A model generated the notes under the pieces. The model saw only the letters and a list, made by a program, of their open reading frames with translations. It did not search any database and was not told the origin of the DNA. From contig QZJS01000073.1 of the NCBI GenBank assembly GCA_003597945.1, positions 1-42,364 on the forward strand: 42,364 bases of DNA. Reading direction: 5' to 3'. Shown piece after piece: positions 7,190-16,157 of the stretch; position 1 is the first letter of the stretch, and every line of letters begins with the position of its first letter. Both the position numbers and the translations under genes were made by a program. This DNA comes from Desulfobacteraceae bacterium. Lineage in GTDB: Bacteria > Desulfobacterota > Desulfobacteria > Desulfobacterales > Desulfosalsimonadaceae.

Positions 7190-10045
7190 ATGAACAAACA
7201 AATACACCAACACATCCGGTTATGCCTTCTTATCTTGACCATCATCTCTTTTCCGGTTATTCTTTTATCATCTCATGCGCATGCCGCTGAATTAACCCTT
7301 GCCTGGAGTAAACCCGATGACAGCCGGGTGACCGGTTATCATATTTACAGCGGAATATCCGGAACCAATTTCAAATCCGCTCCTGCGCAGACGATCAATT
7401 CTCCCGACCAGACCAGTTGCCTCTTTTCAGATCTGACGGAAGGTCAATCTTATGATTTTGCAGCAACCAGTTTTGATGCAGAGGGCAATGAGAGCGACTT
7501 TTCCGAAACCATTACGCATCTGGTCGCCGCAGCGCCGGAGGTGCAAACCTGGTATAAGGATGCGGACGGAGACGGCTATTCCGATGGAACCGCCATGGAG
7601 TCTGTTGAAAGACCGGCGTCCTATTTTCTGGCTTCAGAATTAATCGCCATTACGGGCGACTGTAACGACAACGATCCTTCCATCCATCCCGGGGCCGCAG
7701 AAATCTGCGGAGACGGCATCGACCAGAATTGCGACGGCTCCGATCTGATGTGTGTAGTCGTTGAAGGAAGCGTAACACTTTCCTGGACAAAACCGGATGA
7801 TGAACGGGTGGTGGGCTATAATTTATACTGCGGCAAAACCGGAACGGAATTCAAGCTTGCGCCCTATGTGACAATCAACTCGGCCGATACCACCAGCTAC
7901 ACGTTTACCGATCTGGAAGCCGGTTTTGAGTATTCGTTTGCGGCCACCAGCTTTGATGCGGACGGCAATGAAAGTGACTTTTCCGAAACCGTCACTTATT
8001 TTGTGGGATCTCCCGACCCGGATCCTGACACGCAAACCAGAGTTTTCGGCGACACGCCTGATGCGGATTATCCGGGAACCATTCAGGATACTTTCATCAA
8101 CCTTAATACAGACGTGCATTACACCCGCACACAGTTGAACACCTATACCTGGCCGGCCAACATGTCGGCAAATGCCATCCTGATTCAGTTCGATCTGTCC
8201 GGGCTGCCGGCAGGAGCGCAGATCCAGAGTGCAACCCTTTCACTTTATCAGACGGAGGCGGGAGGAGATGCTTCCTACGATGTATCCGTTCACAGAGTCA
8301 TCAACTATAATCCGGATTTGCTCCAGGCAAACGGCTACACCTATGATGGCGCAAACGAATGGACCGCCAATGGTAGCTGCTACAACGGCATCCCCCTGGC
8401 CCAGGCCGATATCACCCCGGCGGAAGATGTCAACAGCCTGGATCAGAATTCCGGGTATAAGCAGTGGAATGTGACAAGCATGTTGCAGCAATGGGTAAAC
8501 GACCCTGCAATAAACTTCGGGCTCATGCTGAATTCTGACTCGGTGGCAAGCTCGGACAGCTACCGCTTTTTCGCCGCCAGCGAAGCCACGGACCCCGGCC
8601 AACGGCCAAGACTTGAAATCATATACAACGGCGGCGAGTTGAAATATCCCAAAGCATGGTATAAAGATGAGGATGGGGATAAATATTCCGACGGAACCTC
8701 GCTCCTGTCTTTTGAGCGTCCGTCCCCGCATTACTATCTGGCTTCAGAGCTAAGGGCCATTTCAGGTGATTGCAATGACAATGATCCTTCCATCCATCCC
8801 GGGGCCGTTGAAATCTGCGGAGACGGCATCGACCAGAATTGCGACGGCAGCGATCTGCAATGTCCGCAAACCTGGTATGAGGATGAGGATGGTGACGGTT
8901 ATTCCGATGGGACGTGGATGGAGGCGGTTGAGCGTCCGTCACCCTCTTATTATCTGGTTTCAGAATTAATCGCCATAACCGGGGACTGCAATGACAGTGA
9001 TCCTTCAATTCACCCCGGGGCTGAGGAAATCTGCGGAGACGGTATTGACCAGGATTGCGACGGCAGCGATCTGCCGTGTCCTCCGCAAGCAAGTCCAGGA
9101 GATATGGATAATGATGGAGATGGCTTCACCCCGAATCAGGGCGACTGCAATGACAACGATCCCACGATTTATCCCGGCGCCCCGGAGATTTGCGGCGATG
9201 GCATCGACCAGGATTGCGACGGCTCTGATTTACAATGCGAGCCTGAACCCATGCAGAACTTTGTCATGGAAATCGATGAAGTGGAAGTCAACGATCAATG
9301 GCAGTTTGTTCCCTTTACCAAAATATTTGTTAACCCGGTGGTTGTCGCCAAGCCCATGAGTTTAAACGGCGGCGATCCGTCAGTGATCCGGATAAAAAAT
9401 GTGACCTTGAACGGTTTTGAAATCAGGATTCAGGAATGGGATTATCTTGATGGCCGGCATACTTATGAAACTGTGGGCTACATGGTAATGGAAGCCGGCA
9501 GCTATGAATTGCCCAACGGCATTAAAGTAGAGGCGGGAACGTTTGAGGCAAGGAGCCTGGAAACCGCGAATTTTGACCAGACATTTAATCAAATTCCGGT
9601 GGTAATCTCCGGCGTGACCACCGAAAACGCAGCAAAAGCGGTAACCGGCAGAATATTTAATGTCTCTTTAAATGCGTTTGAATTTGAACTTCAGAACCAG
9701 GAAAGCTTTGGAAGAAGTAGTCATGAGGCCGATGAGACGATATCTTACATCGCATGGGAACCTTCCTCCGGTGAAGTGGATGGTATGAATTACATCGTTG
9801 ACAGTACACCCAATGAAGTAACTCACCGGTTATATTATCTCCCCTTCTATCCGTCATTTGACAATCCTCCGATATTTGTAGGAGACATGCAGACCAGAAA
9901 CGGCGGCGATGCGGCCAATGTGCGCTGGCAGAACAAAGATGCCAATGGCATAGAGGTGCAGATTGATGAGGAGCAGTCCAAGGACAGGGAAGTAAACCAC
10001 ATCAAAGAAGTGGTCGGGTATATGGCGTTTATTCCCGCTCATTAG
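7190..10045 (+). CDS. Large secreted FN3 / MopE-repeat / DNRLRE-like surface protein
   Basis: A 951-residue exported protein. A signal peptide ends near residue 32 (AHA-AE). Two fibronectin type III domains lie at about 33-112 and 190-272. Residues about 283-483 resemble a DNRLRE/carbohydrate-binding jelly-roll module. Four MopE-like acidic Cys repeats (GDCNDNDPSIHPGA...CGDGIDQ.CDGSD) end near 186, 555, 625 and 683; three are preceded by a WY.D.DGD.YSDG segment that looks calcium-binding. Two related C-terminal modules (about 690-951) share the phrase VGYM. No PEP-CTERM or LPXTG-type anchor is present, so it is probably released or matrix-bound. Expression appears to depend on a sigma-54 promoter and the GEMM-I riboswitch immediately upstream. 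FN3-1 resembles the FN3 domain of the protein encoded at 31016-31546. A role as matrix adhesin is inferred. Confidence 0.92.
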   Translation: MNKQIHQHIRLCLLILTIISFPVILLSSHAHAAELTLAWSKPDDSRVTGYHIYSGISGTNFKSAPAQTINSPDQTSCLFSDLTEGQSYDFAATSFDAEGNESDFSETITHLVAAAPEVQTWYKDADGDGYSDGTAMESVERPASYFLASELIAITGDCNDNDPSIHPGAAEICGDGIDQNCDGSDLMCVVVEGSVTLSWTKPDDERVVGYNLYCGKTGTEFKLAPYVTINSADTTSYTFTDLEAGFEYSFAATSFDADGNESDFSETVTYFVGSPDPDPDTQTRVFGDTPDADYPGTIQDTFINLNTDVHYTRTQLNTYTWPANMSANAILIQFDLSGLPAGAQIQSATLSLYQTEAGGDASYDVSVHRVINYNPDLLQANGYTYDGANEWTANGSCYNGIPLAQADITPAEDVNSLDQNSGYKQWNVTSMLQQWVNDPAINFGLMLNSDSVASSDSYRFFAASEATDPGQRPRLEIIYNGGELKYPKAWYKDEDGDKYSDGTSLLSFERPSPHYYLASELRAISGDCNDNDPSIHPGAVEICGDGIDQNCDGSDLQCPQTWYEDEDGDGYSDGTWMEAVERPSPSYYLVSELIAITGDCNDSDPSIHPGAEEICGDGIDQDCDGSDLPCPPQASPGDMDNDGDGFTPNQGDCNDNDPTIYPGAPEICGDGIDQDCDGSDLQCEPEPMQNFVMEIDEVEVNDQWQFVPFTKIFVNPVVVAKPMSLNGGDPSVIRIKNVTLNGFEIRIQEWDYLDGRHTYETVGYMVMEAGSYELPNGIKVEAGTFEARSLETANFDQTFNQIPVVISGVTTENAAKAVTGRIFNVSLNAFEFELQNQESFGRSSHEADETISYIAWEPSSGEVDGMNYIVDSTPNEVTHRLYYLPFYPSFDNPPIFVGDMQTRNGGDAANVRWQNKDANGIEVQIDEEQSKDREVNHIKEVVGYMAFIPAH

Positions 10046-10223
10046 GAGTGGGGTTTTATGTCTTTCAACAAATTTAATTAATCAAAAAAGTTTCTAATAA
10101 TTTGAGTTAGTTGTGGCATAATAGATGTCTTGTTTTTTAAAATTAAGAAGCGGGATCAAAAAATCTGCGATAAATTAAATTAAAATATCAGATTAGCATC
10201 ATTTATTTAAAGGAGATATTAAA

Positions 10224-11222
10224 ATGAAGAGAATTATTATAGCGGTAGGTGCCTTTATAATAGCGATGAATTTCAATAATTTTTCCCATGCAGAAGTCTA
10301 TTTTGAATTTGACGGAGAAAGTGGGTATCAGTATTTAGGACCTGAAAATGCGCATCCCGGTGGGGGATATTTTTCAAGGATAGGCGGTAATGTGAACAGT
10401 CCCGAAGGAACAGGATGTAGTGATCCAATGAGTTATCATAATACCATACTTAGCAGTGAGCCGACTGCTATTGGTGCTGTTGCAGATTCAAATTTTTCGC
10501 TAAAGACTCCTTATTCAGGAAGCTGTCCAAATGAAAGTTTTTCCAGAGATACGACAATTATTAATACTCCAGATTTAGAAGAATACTACATTCGGTGGTA
10601 TCAAAAATGGACGGGCGATTGGAATAGCTCTGATACACAGCATAAATTTACCAAATTTTATAGGCAGGGCACAGGGGATAGTCTGACGGCGCATTTTTCT
10701 TTTAACCGCAGCAGTAACAATTGGAGAAATTATATTATAAATTTGGAAGATCGTTTTGATATGAATAATGTGGAACGCGCTGCCTATGTTTGGGTATATG
10801 AAACAGAGGAAGGAGCAGGCAGCGAATATCCAGGCGTCAACAGAGCATGGGACGATATTAACAACGGCATAGGTTTGAATGGAACTGATGCTCAATTCGA
10901 TTTTCAAACAGGAGTCTGGTATTGTATCGAAATCCACGCAAAGTTAAATACAGATGCGAATACTGCTGATGCCGTCCTTGAGGCATGGGTTGACGGTAAT
11001 AAAGTTTTTGAAATCAAAAATTTTAAGTATTACAATGATCCGGCTGCAAAAGCAGCCACAAATATCTTTGAGTTACAGCATATTTACTATAATCGATCTG
11101 CTACTGACCAACCGACCTACATGGACAATATTATAATTTCGGACTCATATAATGGCCCCGTAACTGATATTCCTTTAAATGAACTATCTCCACCCACACA
11201 ACTTACGATTATCAGCCAGTAG
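10224..11222 (+). CDS. Secreted jelly-roll protein, polysaccharide lyase/lectin-like
   Basis: A 332-residue protein with a signal peptide (cleavage after SHA near residue 23). The body reads like a concanavalin A-like/polysaccharide lyase jelly roll: WYCIEIHAKLN, then DAVLEAWVDGN, then a late YMDNIIISDSY strand are typical of the lyase 14/20 and heparin lyase folds. I cannot identify catalytic residues. The C terminus (LSPPTQLTIISQ) looks like the linker that normally introduces a further FN3-type domain, so the protein may have lost a C-terminal domain. AAAGGAG sits 7 bp before the ATG. It follows the large surface protein by 178 bp, may share its transcript, and could trim or bind the locus polysaccharide. 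Function is inferred from fold resemblance only. Confidence 0.8.
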   Translation: MKRIIIAVGAFIIAMNFNNFSHAEVYFEFDGESGYQYLGPENAHPGGGYFSRIGGNVNSPEGTGCSDPMSYHNTILSSEPTAIGAVADSNFSLKTPYSGSCPNESFSRDTTIINTPDLEEYYIRWYQKWTGDWNSSDTQHKFTKFYRQGTGDSLTAHFSFNRSSNNWRNYIINLEDRFDMNNVERAAYVWVYETEEGAGSEYPGVNRAWDDINNGIGLNGTDAQFDFQTGVWYCIEIHAKLNTDANTADAVLEAWVDGNKVFEIKNFKYYNDPAAKAATNIFELQHIYYNRSATDQPTYMDNIIISDSYNGPVTDIPLNELSPPTQLTIISQ

Positions 11223-11308
11223 GCAATCTAATCGATGATAAATACTTATGGATGAGCTTGAGAAGCTATAAATTGGCCCGAAAAAGTACGAAAAAACTTG
11301 AAGAGACG

Positions 11309-11352
11309 AGAGACAGCCGGTATGTATTGTGCAGGGCTACATGCCGGCTCTC
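11309..11352. terminator. Strong hairpin between convergent gene blocks
   Basis: AGCCGGTATGTA (11315-11326) pairs with TACATGCCGGCT (11338-11349) over 12 bp with one G-T pair and an 11-base loop; after a 2-base bulge GAG/CTC extends the stem. It lies 90 bp from the last plus-strand stop and the same distance from the last minus-strand stop. There is no T tract on either side, so it may act as an RNA 3'-end stabiliser or a factor-dependent stop rather than a classical terminator. Confidence 0.5.
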
Positions 11353-11440
11353 CAACCCTAACCGGGGATCTATTTTGGTTTGAAATAACGATGGGTTTAG
11401 GACTCGAAACTGGAGACAAGAATTATGGGCCGCCCTGCCT

Positions 11441-12532
11441 TTAGCCCAATAACTGATCATATATCTCTTCTATTTCTTTGACATATCTTTCCATAGTAAA
11501 ATATTGTTGATACAATGCTTCAGCTGATTTCTGCAATGAATCTTTTTTTTCTTCGGACATATCCAATAACTCGATAACCTTATCCGTGGCGGTCGGCAGA
11601 TCAAAGTCAATAAAAATAACTGATTGCCTATCCTCAAGGATATTTTTTAGCTCGCCTACAGGAGTCATAATAACAATATTGCCCCCTCGAAGCGCTTCTA
11701 TAACTGACAACGGAAAACCTTCAATTAACGAAGAAGAAACATAAAAATCGTAGAATGGGGGCAGGACAGCCGGATTTTCGACAAATCCTTTTAGCCTTAC
11801 AGTTCCTTCGAGGCCTAAATCCAAAATAAAAGCTTCTAATCTGGATTTTTCTTCACCTTCACCATAAATATCAAGAGTTACATGATAATTTATTTTTATC
11901 AGCTCATGAATAAGAAGAATGCTCAAATCCATATTTTTTTCTTTCGAAAGGCGGGCAACAGTGAAAAATCTTCCGCAGGATCTTTCTTCAGAAAAAGCCT
12001 GTCGCCTTTGACCATGCGCAGGGGTCCCATTCATTATATATTGCGCATCAATATCGTACCTATCTTGCAATAGCTTCTCTATCTCTTTTGAAACTACCAA
12101 GACCTTATTTTTTCTGGTTTTAAGGAACAGCCTCAAAACCCCCCGTTTAAAAACCGATTTAAAATCATTTTGACTAAAATAAGGATAAGTGCTGTGAGCA
12201 TGAAATATGATTTGGCTCTTCCAAAAAAGGCAGCATGATATTATGAAAGGAGTAAAAGAGTGAGCTTGCACGATACTGGGCTGTATTATTTTATAATACC
12301 TGAAAGCTTTTAATAAGGATTTTAGAAAATTCCGATTAGCCTTGAGTTCCATTTTATGGTCTATAGCGTTATAATGACGACCAAAATCTTTGTCATCTAA
12401 AAGTAATAAAAAGGCGTGCTCATATTTGTTTGATTGATGACTGGCAATTGATTTTACCAGGGAGGTAATGCCGCTTCTGCTCCAATGGACAAAATGCATT
12501 ACTTTTGATGAATAAAGTTTCTTATTTTCCAT
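11441..12532 (-). CDS. Glycosyltransferase family 4
   Basis: A 363-residue GT-B glycosyltransferase. The C-terminal half has the GT4 signature: VARLSKEKNMDLSI, GEGEEKSRLEAF, GFVENPAVLPPFYDFYVSSSLIEGFPLSVIEAL, in which the E-x7-E motif lies near residue 260-270. It would transfer an activated sugar to the lipid-linked repeat unit at the cytoplasmic face. It is the last gene of the long minus-strand block. Two starts are possible: the ATG at 12532, overlapping the CapA-like gene by 34 bp, or the ATG at 12499, which forms a TAATG junction with that gene's stop codon. Neither has a strong ribosome binding site; translational coupling is likely. Confidence 0.9.
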   Translation of the reverse strand: MENKKLYSSKVMHFVHWSRSGITSLVKSIASHQSNKYEHAFLLLLDDKDFGRHYNAIDHKMELKANRNFLKSLLKAFRYYKIIQPSIVQAHSFTPFIISCCLFWKSQIIFHAHSTYPYFSQNDFKSVFKRGVLRLFLKTRKNKVLVVSKEIEKLLQDRYDIDAQYIMNGTPAHGQRRQAFSEERSCGRFFTVARLSKEKNMDLSILLIHELIKINYHVTLDIYGEGEEKSRLEAFILDLGLEGTVRLKGFVENPAVLPPFYDFYVSSSLIEGFPLSVIEALRGGNIVIMTPVGELKNILEDRQSVIFIDFDLPTATDKVIELLDMSEEKKDSLQKSAEALYQQYFTMERYVKEIEEIYDQLLG

Positions 12533-13533
12533 ATGAGGAATCTGAGTTTCAATAAAGTGTGACCTTTAAGGATGAAATAGAAAAAATAGGCCATTTTCTT
12601 TAAAGCCTGATTTGACAATCGGCCAGAGTGTTTATACAAATCAAAATTCTTGACATTATTCGGTATATATAGAGCCCTTTTAGCGCATAGAGGCTGCCCG
12701 TGCGTGTCAATATATACTGGCCAAACCTTAATGTCGCTCAGGCCAGTGTCCCGAGTTATCTCTACATCTAAGATACCGGTACGCCTTAATTTCCTGTCCC
12801 ATGGCAGATCAAATACAAAATTTCCTATGCTGTATGCCACCACCCCCGAGTCAATTCTTTCAATCTCAAAGAAGACATGTGGGTGATGACCTACAATTAA
12901 ATCCGCACCGGATTGGATAAGCTTTTTTGCTGCAATTTTTTGGGCCTTATTCGCTCTTGTTTCGCCTTCATGGCCCCAATGTAGGATCACAATAACAACC
13001 CCAAATTGTTTGGACAATACTTTTACAGCATTATTCAGTCTATCCTCATTATAATAAGCATACAAATCTTGATTGGGGCAGGTATTATCAACAACATCTG
13101 AAGCAGCAAGCAGGCAGACCCGGCAACCATCTGTTCCCGTAATCAATTTTGTATTCTCCGGTTTTAGCTGATCAGCCAAGCCGATTGTTTTTATACCTAC
13201 CTCTTGAAGCCTTCTTTGTGTATCTAAGAAGCATTCTTTCCCATGCTGCAGACTGTGGTTGTTTGCAACATTTACAACATTGACACCAGCATCATAGAGT
13301 TGCTTAATAGACAGTGGACTTCCCCGAAAAACTCGACTCAAGGGATCTTTCTGCTTGTAGCCAATATCCGATAGCGGCCCCTCTATATTTCCGATCACAA
13401 AGTCGGCGGACGAGAAAACGCACCTAACATTTTTAAAAATGTCTTCCCCTTCTTCAAACATAGTCCTTGGCCCGTGGCCAAAAGATAAAAAATGTTCACC
13501 AAGAGATATATCCCCGACAAACATTAATCGCAA
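12499..13533 (-). CDS. CapA/PgsA-family metallophosphatase-like protein
   Basis: A 344-residue member of the CapA (poly-gamma-glutamate synthesis/capsule) family, which has a calcineurin-like phosphoesterase fold. Visible motifs are FVGDISLGE at the N terminus, NIEGPLS, VNVANNHSLQHG, VVILHWGHEGE and IVGHHPHVF, which are the metal-binding blocks of the family. The protein has no obvious signal peptide or transmembrane segment. It starts with TTG: GGAG lies 8 bases upstream, inside the end of the preceding gene, whereas the in-frame ATG three codons later is too far from it. It sits between a CapK-like ligase and a glycosyltransferase, so a role in attaching or removing a phosphate- or amino-acid-linked decoration is plausible but unproven. 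Confidence 0.88.
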   Translation of the reverse strand: MRLMFVGDISLGEHFLSFGHGPRTMFEEGEDIFKNVRCVFSSADFVIGNIEGPLSDIGYKQKDPLSRVFRGSPLSIKQLYDAGVNVVNVANNHSLQHGKECFLDTQRRLQEVGIKTIGLADQLKPENTKLITGTDGCRVCLLAASDVVDNTCPNQDLYAYYNEDRLNNAVKVLSKQFGVVIVILHWGHEGETRANKAQKIAAKKLIQSGADLIVGHHPHVFFEIERIDSGVVAYSIGNFVFDLPWDRKLRRTGILDVEITRDTGLSDIKVWPVYIDTHGQPLCAKRALYIPNNVKNFDLYKHSGRLSNQALKKMAYFFYFILKGHTLLKLRFLIWKIRNFIHQK

Positions 13534-13537
13534 ATTA

Positions 13538-14932
13538 TCATCTCCAACCGACTGCTTTTCGATTATTTTTGATGTTACAAACTACCGCTCTAAATTTACC
13601 AGCCTTGGTCTTAGGAATTTCATCCATATATTGCACAACGAACTCAACACCTTCTCCCATTCTCTTTTTAAGCTCATTAATGATATACTGCCCATGAAAA
13701 TCCTTATAACCGCTTCCCCTTACAATATTGATTTTTATAAGATCTACTTTCTCCTGAACAATCTGGGTTTCCACTATTGTATTTTCCATTCCTTTAAAAA
13801 TCGGATCTAAACGACCAATATATTTGCCTTGAGGTGTAATAAGAACATCGTCATTTCTTCCAACCATTTTTTTAATAACCGGGAAATTCCTGCCGCAAGG
13901 ACATTTTTCATCGCTGAGTATCCCCATATCACCAACCTTGTACCTTATCAGCGGCATCGCGTCATTGATAAAACCAGTACAAACAAACTCTCCGAGTTCC
14001 CCTTTTTCCAATGGTTGATCATTCTCATCTACCACTTCCAGATAACCGTATTCTGGATTAACATGTAATGCTCCCTCCTCGCACTGGCAAGCAAAAACAA
14101 CTTGTTCCGCACCTCCATACTGATCATACACTTTACATTTAAATGCCTGCTCAATTAGATTTCTTTGATGCTCTAATAAAGTTTCAGCAGAAGTTATTAT
14201 AGCCTTTAATTTAATATCATTAATATTGTTTGTTATCAAATACTTAGCAATCTGATATATGCTTGAAGGGTAGCTATCTATATAGACAGGTTGAATTTTT
14301 CGAATCGCTTCGATATAATAACTCAAGGTATTTTCACTAATATGATACGATGAGAACAAAACATTTTTATTAAAAAAGTTTGACCGCCAAAAAGGGGGGA
14401 GAGTTTGCCGCGAGCTGAGAATTACCCTTCCACCAAAGGTTATGCTCTTTTCATTTCCTTTTAAACCTGCCCATTTTTTAGACCTATCAAAAAAGGCGTA
14501 ATTTTTTTTTCTTGCCTCGGATGACACGTATATTGATAGGGGCGAGCCCGTCGTACCACTCGTATTTATTTTAACCAGCTTTTGCTTGTTGCTTGATAGA
14601 AAAAGATGAGGCGACTCCCTCACTTGTTTCTTAGGCAAAATAGAAAGCATTGAGAGACTATCCATATTTTTAATCGATGCCATATCAAGCTCAGAAAACT
14701 GCTTTTTATAATATGGCACACCTTTAATTGAATTTAGCAAAAGTTGTCTAAAGGCCTTAACTTGAATTGCATGAATCTCATCAGCACTCAAGTATTGTGT
14801 TTTATCAAGGTACCCCTGGTATTTTTTAAATTTTCCTGAATACCGCTCAAAATAAAGTTTTAACCCGTACAAGGAACATAAAATGTTTTGGACAACAATC
14901 GGCGAGTGATAATAAACTTCATGTATTTTCAT
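13538..14932 (-). CDS. CapK/PaaK-like AMP-forming acyl ligase
   Basis: A 464-residue adenylate-forming enzyme of the phenylacetate-CoA ligase/CapK type. The Ser/Thr/Gly-rich nucleotide loop reads NTSGTTGSPL near residue 128, the adenine-binding motif YDQYGGAE lies near 280, and the hinge PLIRYKVGDMG near 340 is followed by a CPCGR motif typical of this family. CapK-like enzymes in capsule loci are thought to activate an acyl group for transfer to sugars. AAGGA precedes the ATG by 7-8 bp. The downstream CapA-like gene starts 4 bp after the stop, and its ribosome binding site is inside this gene's last codons, which shows tight coupling. Confidence 0.9.
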   Translation of the reverse strand: MKIHEVYYHSPIVVQNILCSLYGLKLYFERYSGKFKKYQGYLDKTQYLSADEIHAIQVKAFRQLLLNSIKGVPYYKKQFSELDMASIKNMDSLSMLSILPKKQVRESPHLFLSSNKQKLVKINTSGTTGSPLSIYVSSEARKKNYAFFDRSKKWAGLKGNEKSITFGGRVILSSRQTLPPFWRSNFFNKNVLFSSYHISENTLSYYIEAIRKIQPVYIDSYPSSIYQIAKYLITNNINDIKLKAIITSAETLLEHQRNLIEQAFKCKVYDQYGGAEQVVFACQCEEGALHVNPEYGYLEVVDENDQPLEKGELGEFVCTGFINDAMPLIRYKVGDMGILSDEKCPCGRNFPVIKKMVGRNDDVLITPQGKYIGRLDPIFKGMENTIVETQIVQEKVDLIKINIVRGSGYKDFHGQYIINELKKRMGEGVEFVVQYMDEIPKTKAGKFRAVVCNIKNNRKAVGWR

Positions 14933-14947
14933 CAGAAATTCCTTTTT

Positions 14948-15937
14948 TTAGACTAAAATCTTTGAATTTTTCATTAGAAATCCCTGGATCAAAGCACAGC
15001 CTCCTGATAATAATGCTGAAGTTCTCCCCAACAAAACTATGAAAGAAACTATGTATGTAAGGGCAAACACCTTAAAAAGCTGAAAAAGAACTAATCGCTT
15101 TGTTCTGGAAAAAGCAAGCAAGGCGGGAGCCAGAATAAACCCAAACAAGCTGATATAAAGGAGAAAACGGGGGCCATGGAGTAGGGAAGTTATCGTTATT
15201 ATAAAAGATAAAAACCAAAAGACTGTGAGCATCGCAATTTTATTTTTCCAAAAACTCAAGGCACTCAGCTGGTAAGTAGCATGCCACATCGCTTTAAAGA
15301 ACACCGCTTTTAGAGAATCAGGGTACCCATGATGTGTGACAATATTCCTCCCGTCCCATATAATATCAAATCCTTTTTTTTTAATCCGGACACACAGGTC
15401 ATCATCTTCAGCTGTAATTAATGCTTCATTAAAGCCTCCAATTGAATCAAAAATTAAACGGGGCAAAATAATATTTGCACCAGGTAACATGCTTTCTTTT
15501 TTAAACTCGGCTTTATCTTCTATTTCGGGACTCCATGCTTTAACAATCCAATTTGCATCATTTGGTACTTTGCATGGCCCTCCACACGCCCCAATTGAAG
15601 AGTGTTTTGATAAGGAGTGATAACCATTTTTGAGCCAATTTTGCGGGGCCACACAATCGCCATCTATAAAAGCGAGAATACTATGGATAGCTACACTGGC
15701 ACCTAAATTACGCACTGCGGCAGGAGAGTTCGCATCTGATGTTACGACTTTTACTCCTTTTGAAATTGCTATTTCACGCGTTTTATCTGTTGACATATTG
15801 TCAACGGCGATTATTTCAAAAGGCCCTGGAAAGCTTTGATTAATCAAAGAGTCAATGCATCTCCCAATAAATTTTGCCTCGTTTTTAGCAGGGATTATAA
15901 TGCTTATACCCGATTGATATTTTAAATGCGGGGGCAT
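14948..15937 (-). CDS. Glycosyltransferase family 2 with C-terminal membrane segments
   Basis: A 329-residue protein from the chosen start. The GT-A nucleotide-sugar domain begins SIIIPAKNEAKFIGRCIDSL and has the DNMSTDKT, FIDGDCVAP (DxD-type) and EDDDLCVRIKKKG motifs. Three hydrophobic segments fill the C-terminal third (from about WFLSFIITITSLL). The open frame extends 33 codons further upstream, to 16036, but GGAGGA is placed 9 bases before the ATG at 15937 and the protein then begins MPPHLKYQSG directly before the first strand, as usual for GT2. It is probably an inner-membrane-anchored transferase adding a sugar to the lipid-linked unit. Confidence 0.9.
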   Translation of the reverse strand: MPPHLKYQSGISIIIPAKNEAKFIGRCIDSLINQSFPGPFEIIAVDNMSTDKTREIAISKGVKVVTSDANSPAAVRNLGASVAIHSILAFIDGDCVAPQNWLKNGYHSLSKHSSIGACGGPCKVPNDANWIVKAWSPEIEDKAEFKKESMLPGANIILPRLIFDSIGGFNEALITAEDDDLCVRIKKKGFDIIWDGRNIVTHHGYPDSLKAVFFKAMWHATYQLSALSFWKNKIAMLTVFWFLSFIITITSLLHGPRFLLYISLFGFILAPALLAFSRTKRLVLFQLFKVFALTYIVSFIVLLGRTSALLSGGCALIQGFLMKNSKILV

Positions 15938-16157
15938 TGCTTTACTTCCTCCATATCTATATTTGAACATTCTTGCTGTTTGCCAGCAGCATCCCTCCAA
16001 TAACACCCTTTCCAACCTATCAGGGCATTTCTTCATAACTGTAAAATTTTCTGCGATTTTCGGTAGTTTTAAACAAGATTTTCATTGGAAACGACATCTA
16101 TTGTCGCAGGGAAAACTGGATTTTTCGAGCAGAACGATTATATTTTATACTAAAATA
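15938..16157. other. Intergenic stretch between two glycosyltransferase genes
   Basis: About 220 bp without a convincing gene. The frame of the downstream GT2 gene stays open here to 16036, and a GGAGGG-preceded mini-frame of 11 codons is present on the minus strand, but neither has family features. AT-rich sequence near 16130-16157 could hold a weak -10 element on the minus strand (TATAAT near 16137); no matching -35 was found. Confidence 0.35.

Noticed and set aside
10120..10145. TGGCATAATAG... considered as a -24/-12 promoter for the jelly-roll gene
   Set aside because: The -12 GC is missing at the right distance; co-transcription with the upstream gene is simpler.
11266..11460. 64-codon minus-strand frame between the convergent blocks
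   Set aside because: It spans the strong hairpin and has no family features or good start signal.
15938..16036. N-terminal extension of the GT2 gene to 16036
   Set aside because: GGAGGA is positioned for the ATG at 15937, and the extra 33 residues do not fit the GT2 N terminus.
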